Part shown: piece by piece, positions 50,039 through 62,099 of the stretch
Numbering within the stretch: position 1 is the first letter of the stretch
How the letters are laid out: each line of letters starts with the position of its first letter
Assembly (NCBI RefSeq): GCF_002443255.2
Contig: NW_019211456.1
Span: 32,485,341 to 32,549,340 of the forward strand
Direction: 5' to 3'
DNA: 64,000 bases
Source: Varroa destructor
Lineage: Eukaryota; Arthropoda; Arachnida; Mesostigmata; Varroidae
The notes under the pieces: generated by a model
Told to the model about the DNA's origin: nothing
Databases searched by the model: none
What the model saw: the letters and a program-made list of their open reading frames with translations, nothing else
Made by a program: the position numbers and the translations under genes

Positions 50039-51250
50039 CCTGTAACTAGATGACCATCGGCATCGACTTCGCCGTCGGGCCATCGATGGTAGGTTAACAA
50101 GTCGAACGGCTGTGTCCGGATCCGTTCCATTCGTCTATAGTTAAACATATTCGCCAAGTGGTCAGTGGCCATCCCACCGTCGAGCCAGACGTCGAACGTA
50201 ACCACTGTTCACGCTACTGACGTTGGCCCTCGGTCGAAACCGTGTAAAGAGATTCTAGCAGCGAGCGATAAGGCCCCGCATGTAGAAAATGATTGCTTGC
50301 AGCAGCAGAAGGAAAATCATGGACTATATGTGTATACGCTTACTACTACACCGTTTGCATCGTCCCTGTTTGGCCTGCACTGGCTGTTTTTTCGCTAGTC
50401 CTGCACAGCACCCGTACAAAAGCCCATCTATCACGAGACCAGCATGAAGCCTGTGCTCTGTCATAGAGATCTGTTATGACTACTTATTGTCAGTCGTGAG
50501 TACGCAGTGAGGTATCGTTCAGGCCGGTAAATGCTAGCAAACTACCGCGGGATGAGGCATATGTGTTGAGTTAACAACACATTTCCAGCTCAGGATTCCA
50601 TAACGGCCTGAATCGAACACTTACCATTAATCTTAATTACTTCTAGAATTACAAAAACAACAATTAAGGAAAACACTTTTTTTTGTTCGGAAAATTCTTG
50701 ACCTATTATTTGTCTTTGTTATTTTTTCACTATTACGCCACGGCTGACGTTTTACCCTGTTGATAGCATCGTGTCACATGTGCCAAGATGTACCGACGTC
50801 TATGAAGCTCTAACGTATTTCAGTTTAGTTGTATATAAGCAGGTGATATGGCGATGCGCGGCAATGTTGACGGCGGCATGCTGGCATCCCTGTCGACATC
50901 ACTGTATAATAACGAAATCAGTAATTTTCCTCCACAACTGAGCGGTGTCGACACGCTCCTGACGCTTTCTTCAAACTAATTCCGGCATCTTTTCTCCAAG
51001 CTTCAACGGGGCTGATAGCTGGTAATAAACAGAATGATGCCTCTATGTAGTCGCTTGACTTTAACAAAATAGGATAAGCGTATCAAAAAGAGACATATGT
51101 ATTTTCTAATCGAATACTATTGATCTAGCAGCGGTTTTTAGCATAAGTTGGGGATTGCCATATTGAGGACTGAATCAGCTGACGTAAGCAGCAGATGTCC
51201 AGCTATATATACTACTAATTGAATAGAACTAATATAACTAACTAATATAT

Positions 51251-51350
51251 NNNNNNNNNNNNNNNNNNNNNNNNNNNNNNNNNNNNNNNNNNNNNNNNNN
51301 NNNNNNNNNNNNNNNNNNNNNNNNNNNNNNNNNNNNNNNNNNNNNNNNNN
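51251..51350. other. Assembly gap of exactly 100 N
   Basis: A run of exactly 100 N is the conventional placeholder for a gap of unknown size. The order of the two flanks rests on scaffolding evidence that is not visible here. Confidence 0.99.
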
Positions 51351-53411
51351 CAAGCTTAATTATATACTATTCTGAATTTAGGAAACGTATCTCATCGTTT
51401 GCTCGTACCAAAGATATGGCCACCTCTTTTATACGAACATTAAGTAATATACTTATTAAGTTACCAGGGGATAATGCTCAACATGGTTAAACATATCAAA
51501 CTTCTTTCCGGCACTGAACTCGGATGCTGATTAATTTAGATAATATTATACGAGATGAATGTTCTCGCAGTTTCCATTGCATTATATAATCAATACCCAG
51601 CTCCATTATTATGTATGTACTGGTGTCGCAGACCCAGGTCATGTTCAGATATTATATGTGCGTAATGTTTGTTGGGTAAAGAATGGTTGCTGTTCTTGCC
51701 ATTGCATTGACAGACATTGCATTAGGGTTATGGCAGGATTTTGTGTTTTCAAGCACATTTATTCTCAAGTGAAGTACCACCGTCGCATGAGGAATAGAAC
51801 GAGCGCGATCGATGTTATTCCTCTTGCCGTTGTTGTCCGCGGGGATGCTGTGAAACCTGTACGCTTTTATGTATGCAAGGCGCAGAGATGGCAGGCTAGC
51901 GCAAGCAGCCGGGTGACGGCTAACGTCGCTGAGAGCAGATACCCCTACCGCTTAAGGGGTAGCCCCGACGAATGCCGCCAGCTTCGCCGCAGCGGTTCGG
52001 TAGAAATAGGCATCTTGGAAGCCAACGTCCGTTCCCATAAAGAACAGTGCCGTTGCTCTTCCACCTAGTTATTTCCTGTGTCCTGTCCCCTCCCATTTAC
52101 GTAGACCTGGAGCGTCACAGAAGTGTGGATGGTAACGATTCATTTTAGCGAGTATTCGTATAATACAGGCCTATACTTGAACATAAATATGGAAGTTGCT
52201 CTCAAGCAATAGTATCGATAATGAAAACTTGTATAAAACGAATGTGAAAACAAACTTTAGTGTAAAAACAAAATTTTACAGAGGTAAAAACAGTTTTTTT
52301 TTTAGCGAATTAGATGCTAACAACATATTGGATTTTTACATCTTGCTTGGAGTTAGTTTTTGCGGACATATGAAGTTCGTAAACGCTGTTTGAAAGACCA
52401 CGCCAGGTGTTAACTCCGTTTAAAGTACTTGGGAACATAAATTTTTTAAAAACACACAAACAATTTTTTTGCTGCCGACAAAAATATCGCTGTAAAATAT
52501 ATTATAAACACCTAATTTAGGAATGTCTCTATATTATAGCCGAACATATATTTGACGGGCAGCAACAATTTGACTAAGGTCGCTCTTGGGATCGCCGTTT
52601 TCCGCATCTATCTTCAGTGCAGCATGGTAATACGCCTATTTGCTCATCACAATGCATTACCATACTTTTTTCCAAATTGCCATGTGGTCAAGACCGTCCC
52701 TACGGCACAACTTCTTTTCTTATTATCTTTCCTTGTTTATTTTATTTTGTTCTATATTGATAAACTAAAAAAATGTTTTTAAAAAACGATACAGCGACTT
52801 CTACTGGGATTCGCCGTTTTTTGTTCTGATCTTTCATTACGAATCTCAACAAGTACTCGCTTCATCCCATCATTTCTACGTAATTCCCATATGACATGCC
52901 CATTGGTTTTCCAGAAGTTACCGTTCAGCCGTAAGAGTCTCTTTCTATTTTTATATTTTGTTTATCACCAAATGGAGTTCATAGAAATATACCAATGTCG
53001 TAATAGCAGCGTTTCACTGAACGTCTAAGATCCTTGCAAACTTTGTATGGTGGCATCTTGCTGGCGTGCACGTACTGCGCCATTGGCAGCCCTCCAGCAA
53101 CGCGTTATCACGCGATCCCATTACAGCCTAAACTACTGTATTCTGACGAAGTTCGGCGTCGATTCGCCCAGAAACTTCAGCTAAGCAGGCATACGTGCAT
53201 CGCACGTGTACGGACATCAGCAGGAACAACGGCTAACGCCATGTACGCTTCTACGTCGCTAGTCTCCACTGTTCCGACGTGGTCACGACGCTGCGGGTTA
53301 CCAGTGCTAGCACGAGAACGTCGTACCCCAATGCTAGTATAAACATGACGTCGATATCATCCGCGGTGACGACGTCAACGTCGTCGCCTATGCACGACAC
53401 TGCATGCATGG

Positions 53412-53459
53412 CACTAGCAGTCGCGGTGACGTCGCGAAGCGACTGCCGTCCTGCTAGTG
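53412..53459 (+). repeat. Nested hairpin
   Basis: Outer arms CACTAGCAG (53412-53420) and CTGCTAGTG (53451-53459) pair perfectly. An inner pair, GCAGTCGC (53417-53424) and GCGACTGC (53439-53446), is also perfect and shares GCAG with the outer stem. Folded as RNA it would give a 13-base 5' arm paired to a 3' arm with a small bulge and a 14-base loop. Confidence 0.8.
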
Positions 53460-54041
53460 GTGATAGTGGTGCGGCCGCTTGGGTCGGTTCGTTGCTGTTC
53501 TGACGGCAGTGGCGAACTGCTGCTCACCGCTGGTGGCTGCCTGCCGGGTCCACCGCTGTGGAGCTATCTGCTGCAAAAAAGAGGCGCTGTGTCCGGCCTG
53601 GACAGGCTATCCGCGGCAGGGGAGTTCGCCTTCGACAGATCCTCCCAACCTCTCGCAGCAAGGACATCCATCAGGAAGCCCTTAACTGCATCGAACCCAG
53701 TATCTCCGTGCCGCGCTAGACGGAGACCGTCATCACGTTGGCTACCGTGACCGTCGCACGTTTCTCGCAAGACATCGTGAAATTTTCGCCATCCTCCTGC
53801 CTCGGAAACCCGTCACGTCGACTATGCGTTTAAGCGGGTCAGCTGTCTCTTTCGTCTAGCCGATCGCACCATCTCTGGGCTTTCTTCCAATCCGTCGATC
53901 GTTCTATCTCGCCTGCTTCCCTGCCGGCCTGCTTCTGCTGCCTCCCTGCCTGCCATCTAGCCAGCCGCCAGTCACAAAGCGGACGCGAGAAGGGTGGCGC
54001 GGCGGGGCAGCCAGCGGCAGCTATGGCCGCTGCGGCGGTAA

Positions 54042-54089
54042 CAGCAGCAGCAGCAGCAGCAGCAGCATCAGCAGCAGCAGCAGCAGCAT

Positions 54090-54125
<36 letters not shown>
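54042..54125. repeat. (CAG)n array with two CAT interruptions
   Basis: Eight CAG, one CAT, six CAG, one CAT and twelve CAG. Open frames read it as poly-Ala with Ser on the + strand (54023-54262), and as poly-Ala with Asp or poly-Leu with Met on the minus strand. The poly-Gln frame is not part of a long open frame. Interrupted CAG arrays are typical of stable alleles. Confidence 0.96.
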
Positions 54126-54128
<3 letters not shown>

Positions 54129-54149
54129 CCACCGGGCCAAACCAGCGAG

Positions 54150-54180
54150 CGAACGAACGAACGAACGAACGAACGAACGA
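54150..54180. repeat. (CGAA)n array
   Basis: Nearly eight CGAA units, 25 bases after the CAG array. In one frame they encode a repeated Asn-Glu-Arg-Thr. Confidence 0.94.
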
Positions 54181-54563
54181 GCAGCCAGCGAGCAGCGAGA
54201 GAGTAAGGGAGCGAGCGACCGGCAGAGCGCAGCAGAAACGGTGGCGGCGGCAGCGGCCGTAGTGGTGGTGGTAGTAGCGGCAGAGCGCCAGAGACCCACC
54301 CGCACCGAGCAGCGAACGCCGTCGAGCAGAGGCAGAGGCGAGGAGCAGCCAGCGAGCTGCTGCTAGCTGCCCCTTCCCCGCTTATTTCCCCTCCTCCCCG
54401 CCACCCCCACTCCGCGCACAACGTCCCCCTCCCTCCACCCTCCTGCTGGCCGAGATGCTGCCTGCCTGCTTGGCTCTACGCTTGCTGGCTGGCTGGCAGC
54501 AGTGTGGAGCGGTAGAGGAGAGCTGCCTGCCAGAGAGGCAGACCGAGCAGGCGGGCGGGCGGG

Positions 54564-54596
54564 CGAACGAACGAATGAACGAACGAACGAACGAAC
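54564..54596. repeat. Second (CGAA)n array with one TGAA variant
   Basis: About eight units preceded by a GCGG run at 54550-54564. It is the same unit as at 54150, in the same orientation. Confidence 0.93.
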
Positions 54597-55359
54597 TCCC
54601 TACAGCCTGAGGCCTGCTTGCTGTCTAGCTAGCTGCTTCAGCCTGTGTTGGCTGCCTGCCTGGGTCGTGCTGGGTGCATGGCCTGCCTGCAGCACGCAGG
54701 CCTGCGAGGCTCCTTGCCTGTTTCAGGCCGTCGGCCGAACGGCAGGAAGGCTGCCGGGGCTGTAGGGCAGGCAAGCAGTAAGCCACATACGGGCTGTATA
54801 GCTGCGAGCCTTCACCAGAGTAGAAGTGGCAGACTTGAGGCAAGCAGGCGTGCTTACCGGCTGCCCGGTCGGTCTCAAGCCTGGTTGCCTGCCTTTGCCC
54901 TCCTCACAGCCTCACTTCTAGCGCTAGCTGGCTGTCCTACGGTTGAAGGAAGAGACTGTGTCGGATAGGTGGTAACCCCCGATTTCCCTGTATCGCCTTT
55001 CCCGACTGCCTGCTACTCTCTTGCCCCTTCCGACCAAGCAAGCAGACAGGCTGGTCCGTAGGCAACGGCCAGAAGCAGTAGATGGCTGGCTGACGGTGCG
55101 GGAACATCTAGTCGGCCAGTCGGCCAACGAATGAGCAAGAGCCTGAAGGCAAGGGCGGGAGTGGCAGGAAGCTTCAGGCCGAAACAGCAAGTGAACGAAC
55201 GGACGAGCTAGCGACCGACCGGCATGGACAGGGCGCGCCGTTGGGGCGAGGGGTAGAGGAGATCGGGAGACAGCAGGGGCCCTAGTGGTAGTAGCGGCAG
55301 CCGCGAAAGAGACAGCAGTGGCTATGACTGTTACGGGTTATAGCGGCCTGGCTCGTTGG

Positions 55360-55374
55360 CTGCCTGCTTGCCTG
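55360..55374 (-). repeat. Dispersed motif CAGGCAAGCAGGCAG, second exact copy
   Basis: On the + strand it reads CTGCCTGCTTGCCTG. It is an exact inverted match to 28593-28607. Confidence 0.7.
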
Positions 55375-55397
55375 CAGTGGGGCAATGGCAGCGGAAA

Positions 55398-55411
55398 GGG
55401 GGGGGGGGGGG
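55398..55411 (+). repeat. G14 homopolymer
   Basis: Fourteen consecutive G within the purine-rich part of GC-rich island D. Confidence 0.9.
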
Positions 55412-58400
55412 AATGAGGCACGAAGAACGAGAAACCAACCAAGAATTGGGGGAATTTAGGGGCAAGCGGGAGGAAAGATAGGTGGGCCTGGCCAGTAGCT
55501 TGCACACTCCCCTCTGCCTGCTGCTTAGAGGGGAATAGGCGCTTGGGGTGAAGTAGGGTTCGGGTAAGAGCGTAGAGAGGGCGAAACAGCGAAAACAGGG
55601 CTCACAGACTTGCTGGCTGGTTCGTTCGCTTTTGGTTAGACTCATTGGGATAGCGGGATGCAGCAACGGAACGGCCCAATGCTGCTTGTAGTGGTAGTAG
55701 TGACTCCAGCAGCGAGTGGAGTAGCACGATAACCCACATCCCCCTTCCGAGCACCACCAATGCCGCTGATACAGCCACTGCCACCGCGCAGTGGCTGTCA
55801 GCAGCAGCAGCAGTACCAGAAGCAGCAGCAGCAGTCCATACCATCGTTCGAGTCTGCTGCCCACGACAGAGAGCCTCCAAAAGCAGCAACCAGACGCCCC
55901 AAAAGCACCCCTTAAGCCTAGCGCCCAAACGACACGCTGACCACCCGACTAACCGGACGCTCGTTCATGCATTCACCTAGTGCTTCTAGCAGCAGCAACT
56001 CCATCGCAGTCTGGTTGCTTGCTTACTTTCTCGATGCCAGCAATGAAGTGGCAGTAAGTAGAAGGGCAAACCGCCCCGTCTGTCCAAAGGCTTTCGTCTG
56101 CGTACTAACTGGCTTGCTGACTGGACGGTACCTAACTGACTGCATGGCTGCCTGAATTCCTTGTATCGTGCAAATGCTTATCGCCGTTACTGCTAAAAGT
56201 CCGCTGCTCATAATCGCCGCTACCACTCTCACCGCTGCTACCGTCGTTGGGCACTGCCACACCCCGGCATTCTTGCGCGTAGGGGTTGTTGTATGGGCTA
56301 GTAGAATTGGGTCGGATGGTGGGACATCAGAAGACGACACGAGTTGGGAAAAGAAAGGTGCCAGGAACATTTCAGGCCGTTCATCACCATGGCCACTCAG
56401 ACAAGCTGCTGCCTTCCAGCAAACAGAACGGCGGAAAGGCACATACGTACGTAAGAGAACGAACTAACGAATCAGCGACACCCCACACATATATACAGAC
56501 GGATAGAGACACTGAGTCCGTCTGTAGCGGCAAAATTCAAATCATCATTACCATCATCGATAATATCAACATCAGAGTCATCTCTTACTTCATCAAAATC
56601 ATCATCGCCGTTCCTGTCATCATCGACATTATTATGGCGGCTATCAAGAACATAGCCATCGTGGTCGTCACGAAACGAATGAAACGATGACGAAAGCAGA
56701 GGCAAAAAGGGAGATTGGAGAATGTGAGATTCGAAATCGTCGCGTAAACTACGCAATACCTGTATGTTACTGAGAAATTTGCGATGCGAGGATAGATTGA
56801 AGGACAGCTTACAGCAACATAGAGATAAAAAGGAAAATCCACTTGTTTAGTCCAATTGTAGACCACCGGTGGGTCGACTCCGCTAAAACTTCACTTTTAA
56901 TTGAGACCTTAAATTTTAATTTTGGCTAGCTACTAGAAATTGATCAAAAACCGGTTCTGCTTTGTGGCGTTCGTCGAATACACGTAGATGAATTCCTATA
57001 AATAAACGCTAGGAGTAGTCAGTTAGGGGATAGTTCAGTATATAGCACGTCCAGAAGTGCTTCGCTTGAGTTCGCCATTGGGCGTACGTAATTCAGTGAA
57101 ATGACCAGTTTCCGTTATCAGCAGCCGCATCCTTTCCACGTTGCTTTCGTGGAGGAGATATGGCTTCTCCTTCGAGCGCGACACCGAAAAATAGGAAATG
57201 TCGTACCACACAACCGTTCCAAAGTACCACGAAAGTAACATCACGTTATCTTTTTCGCGAAACGTTAAAATTTAGCGAACTCTTACATATCAGGCAGGCA
57301 AAATCTATAGCCATAATATGTGAAGATCACGCTGGCCTTGTTCGTGGCCTGGCTGCTATTTCTATCGATTTGATACGTTGCCGTCGTCGTCGCAGTTGCG
57401 ACTTTCTGTGACGATAGCTGCTCGGTGACGCTCGCTGTACCATCTCCTCGTTATCGCTCGTGAGAGACCCGGCGAGCTACGCCGACGGGTCGCCCGAAAC
57501 CAACATAACTCGCTAGATCTATACGTATTCTCGATGGCTCGCTTTAAAAATGGATATTTCTGCTCCTTGTGACATCGCACGAACAGCAACGGTGGTAACA
57601 ACTAATGGAAGTGTGTGAAGTATAAAATTTAAAACGGCAGCTGCTAACTCGTCGTCGTAATAGTCCATCGTTTGGAACATCGATAGACAGCATAATGACA
57701 TGCGTAAATAAATAAACTTCTCGGGCTTTCAGTTGGCTACCGCTGCTTCATACATTTAGCTAACAGCGCGTAATGAAATGTTTATAGTTTGGAGCCTGGA
57801 CAACCTCATGTGTCCCTGGATTCAGCAGAGGTGAACACGTTAACACCACACCATTACGGGTTCGATGAAGTCCAGTGAAACTGCTCAGAGTCGGACGGGA
57901 TCTATTGTAGTTAGATTTGTTTCGAAATGCTTCATAACGTTCAGCCGTGCTCGTTCTGCCTAAGTATATCAATCAGTTGCAAATCGTCATACCAGATCGA
58001 CGCTTCAGGCTAAGGTTAACTATACCGCATACGCGTTACGTTTTACATCCACGCGATGTAATAATAAAATCTAGTAGTAGTTCAACTTCGATCATTTTGA
58101 TCTAAGCTTAAATATTTTCTCTATTATACACAGGTTATTAACTAATGCCGTTAACGTTTATAATAGCTACGGCCTTAAAGGGAAACTCAATTAATCCAAC
58201 AGTACCGCAACAGAGACGCGACAGTGGCTTTTGCCTGTTCCTCTTTTATTCTTCTTTTCAATTTGTTTTTATTATTACTTTTACTAGAACTTTATTTAGT
58301 TCGCCAATCTACTGACAACGAATATGCACCAGGCCAATACCTAAGCTGTAAGTACTGCTCTGCCTGTTTTAATGTCCTGCGGTGTCGCTTGTTGCTGTTT

Positions 58401-59555
58401 TTTCCGAGAGCAACGCCTGCCCCTTTCTGCTTTCTTTCCCGCTGACGACTACACGATCGAGAACACCCCATTTTGGTTACCCCAGTTCCACGGGTTCTCC
58501 TGGCCGAGAGTGCTACGACGTTTCGTCAGTCTGCTAGCCGACTCTTTTCGTAGTGAAAACGATATTATAGACATTATACGAGTACTCCTCATTGAGTTAC
58601 TGCCGGTGGCTGCCGTCGGTAGAAGTGGCTGACGCTTCGTTCGTAGCCCTGTTGGCCTTAGCGTGCGTGACGTGTTTCGTGCGCAAGCCATACGCCCTCG
58701 TCGGCGTTACTTTGTCGACTAGACGACCATACTTGACAGGCTTACTGACGATTACCATACGCTAGTATTGTTATTATCACCCGTGCTTTCATCCAGCACT
58801 AACTGACCGGCCGGGTCGGCGGCCAACTCCTGGCCACGTTGGCGCGCACGTCGTCCTATCAACCCGCCACAGTCTGATACAGCCACATTATACCATTTGA
58901 CGGCTATACAACTAACGCAATAGCGCAGGGAGTTGGATACGAAAGCAGCAGCCCCGCCACCGCGACGACAAAGATGCTAGTAACGACTGCCATAGTCGCT
59001 ACGTACATACGTTTGATAGAAGCGATTCGAACGCAACAAGCAGCACTAGTCAACATCGTAGCGGCGGTCACAGAACGGTACGCTTCTATAAGGCCGTCGT
59101 AATATGGCTATGGCAACGGCAGCGACTGAAGAAGCGGAGCGGTGGCGCTACCACTGCGGCAGCAGCGGTGTCTATTCATCCTCCGCGACGGCAGTGGTTG
59201 ACACAGATGAGCTAAATCAAGCTAAACTACACGGCATAAAGTCGAGATAGGCCGTGTTACGCTGTCCTGTCTTGTCCTGTACCTGCGGCCGGTTCGTCAC
59301 ATTTCTCTGATAGAAACAGCAGCCAGCCATAAACAGAGATCAAGCCATTTTAACGAAAACGCAAGCGTACGGGCAGAGAGACATCGATAGGCTCACTCAT
59401 AGAGAGATACATACGCAGACATATAGACAGGCGCGCAAAGACGCACATACAATGTTCTACCGATTAAACCAGCTGCAAAAGCAGCAGCAGCGCCATACGA
59501 CGTAGATAACAAAGATGACGTTGACGCTGACAGCAGCGACACGTCGTCTTGAGTT

Positions 59556-59570
59556 GACGACGACGACGAC
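59556..59570. repeat. (GAC)5 microsatellite
   Basis: Five GAC units. Confidence 0.88.
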
Positions 59571-62073
59571 AACGCGGATGAACAACGCAAGAAAAATAGG
59601 ATGAGAAAACCAACAAGAAAATGAAAAAAAGTTCAAGTAACGACAACATCAGCTATTTTTTCCAATGGTGATAGTACAGATGTCGGTGGTGACTGCAGTT
59701 GTACGGCGACACTATCGAAAAATATTGCAACGGCGATGTTAACTGGAGCTTTTGTGGGATAAACTTTTTGATTGAGTCCGATTTGAATGAAAATCTCGAA
59801 GAGGATGTGGATTAAAGGCCATTACACGGATCACATGCCTCACCATGACCGATGCGAGGCTATCCGCTAATCGCACCTTAATACGAAATCAAGACAAAAA
59901 AAATGGCAGTTTAATTGATAGAGCTGTTGTCAGATTGAGAATTTTAAGGGTTGTCTGCGCCGATCTACCAGGGAGTGCTATGGCGCTGTACTTTCTGCTT
60001 GTAAAGCATTAGCTTACAGGCCATGTAGATGTTGGCGAGTGAATTAACCTATTAATGCTGCTTCGTTCAATAATAACTTAAAGTAAGTTCTAATTGTTAT
60101 GAATAACTTCGGGAACAGATGCTTCTAATAAATTCTATTCATGTGGAGCTGTACTTATATTTGGGCACTTGTACCAAAATCATATTCTGCTTTGCAAATT
60201 TAGCCAGTTCCCATTACATGGAAGCGGTTCGTAATGTTACCCGTTAAGTTCAAGCGTGCTTGTTAAGCTACTATATCCTTGTTTCGTCAATGGCAGTCGA
60301 GCTAGCAAAAGGTCCCCGACGATCTCACGGCTACTATATCCAAGTAAGTAACAAAGCTTCGCGATTTCTGCGGCTCGTCCGGTGTGTCACCACCCTCCCT
60401 ATGGAGTTCTTGTCTTCGCCCTACGACCCCAACCCAGTATATATGTATACATATAAGCAAGTGGGCACCATATTCCGGATCCACAGACCCAAATATACGA
60501 CACTAGCTCACTCAGATGTCAGAGTGTTAGAAATTTTGACTACGAAAGAACCGCGTCAGAGCCAATGGACGCTCAACTCAATTCACTCGTCGATCCCTGC
60601 GCGGTCACTAGGGATGTTCCTTGAATCTGGGTTTATCTAAATTGTAACTGGGTTATTTTTGTTTACCAGTTTTAATAACCATTCGACATATTTGCTTTTT
60701 CATTGAAACACCAGCAATAATTTGCTTCTGCTTTGCGAATTACCTTTGGACCGTTAAAACTGCAGCGGTAATAGTTTTGAACGCAATCACCATCCTGTCC
60801 ATTAGTTGTGGCCATGTCATACATGCACAAGAATACATGTTTTTTTTTTCGCTTCTTTATCTGCACACACTTCTTCGTATACAATATCTTTAAGAATTGT
60901 AGGAAGCTAAAAAAAAAAAAGCTAACGACCTTTTTTGCCTAATCTCAGCCCTGTCGCCGCCTTACGCCTAGCAACGCTACCTTGAATCATCTAAGAAGCA
61001 TTGCATCGCTAAGTCCCAGATAGACAAATACGCCCATAAGCCGCGTTTTAGGGGTACAAGTATCTCATTGGGTTTCGGGGTTTTTTTAATTTTATAGAAT
61101 CTGCTAGCCCCTTGCCTCTAAAGCTGTTCCAGCCACACTGGCTGTAGCTGGAGCTGTTGTTACTGCAGGCCACTGCCGGCCGAAGTAGTCGACTGTCGTG
61201 GCCTACTATCGACAGACCACTGTAGCCACCACAACAAAGATTTCGGCGCCTGCGGACCAACTAGAAACGTGCGCGACCGCACGGCAAACGTGCTTCACAC
61301 ACAGATATAACATTAAACGGAGCCGTAGACCAGCCATAGGCCGGCCATAAACAAAGCGAGCAAAGTCGCCGTAGAACAACACAGCGTCATCTCATCGTAT
61401 CTTAAAACGGCAGCAGCGTCCAGCATAACTAGCGCAACAGCTACGGCACTCGTATACGGCCGACCAGCAAGCAGCGCATCGAAGCGACCAAGCAATCGCC
61501 GCCTGCACAAGCAGCTCGTAGCGTTAAGAGATACATACGGGAAAGCTTGTCGAGTTTGCCCGTTGAGCCCTGATGGCGCCACTCAACTGACTACGATCGG
61601 CTTCACCGCCCGTGGCGCCATCTGGTCGCCGGGACGATTTGGTGCTTTGCCCGTGTCGACCCGCTCTTCGCCCGTACTGCCGTTGCTGTGACTGCTGGCT
61701 GGCCAACGTGCAGGAGCGCATTGACTCTCTGTTAACTGCTGTTTCTATGCATTTCTATACAGACGGTTGGTCCGTCTCGCTGGCTGTTGCCTCGCTGCCA
61801 TTTCCGCGACTGGTAGCGATGTCGGCAACAGCTAGTCGAGTAGCCTTCGAAAAAGGACATTTTGGCCGGCTGTACTTCGTAAGGAAATGGGGAAGCACGA
61901 GAGCGTGCAAGTCTGGCAGCAACGGTAGTAGTGACGGCAGTAGCAGTAAGCGGCGGACCAGGCTGCCGCCAAACATCGCGGCAGTACGAGTAGTCGAGTG
62001 GGTTGTTTTGTTCACACTAGTGGCTTTGGCAAGATGCTGTTGATGCGGTGTTTTGCTATAATTTTGGTTTATT

Positions 62074-62099
62074 TGCTGCTGCTGTGAACAGCAGCAGCA
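62074..62099. repeat. CAG/CTG inverted repeat with 12-bp perfect arms
   Basis: TGCTGCTGCTGT (62074-62085) and ACAGCAGCAGCA (62088-62099) pair perfectly across a GA spacer. Confidence 0.88.

Larger units (their letters stand above)
48427..53029. other. No gene seen; contains the assembly gap
   Basis: AT-rich. A 169-codon + frame at 51559-52068 starts just after the gap and is rich in Cys and Arg, but has no recognised domain or zinc-finger spacing. Confidence 0.42.
53030..56480. other. GC-rich island D
   Basis: The largest GC-rich block. It holds a (CAG)n array, two CGAA arrays, a G14 run, a long hairpin and CAGGCAAGC-type motifs. The + strand is pyrimidine-rich at 53.84-54.0 kb, purine-rich at 54.0-54.35 kb, pyrimidine-rich at 54.35-54.48 kb and purine-rich at 55.03-55.9 kb. 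Open frames up to 177 codons (- 55331-55864) lie on both strands without domains. Confidence 0.55.

Noticed and set aside
51559..52068. 169-codon Cys/Arg-rich + frame after the gap
   Set aside because: Cysteine spacing does not fit zinc fingers or other known Cys-rich folds.
54023..54262. Poly-Ala + frame through the CAG array
   Set aside because: Open because CAG arrays lack stops in all frames; flanking residues are encoded by CGAA repeats.
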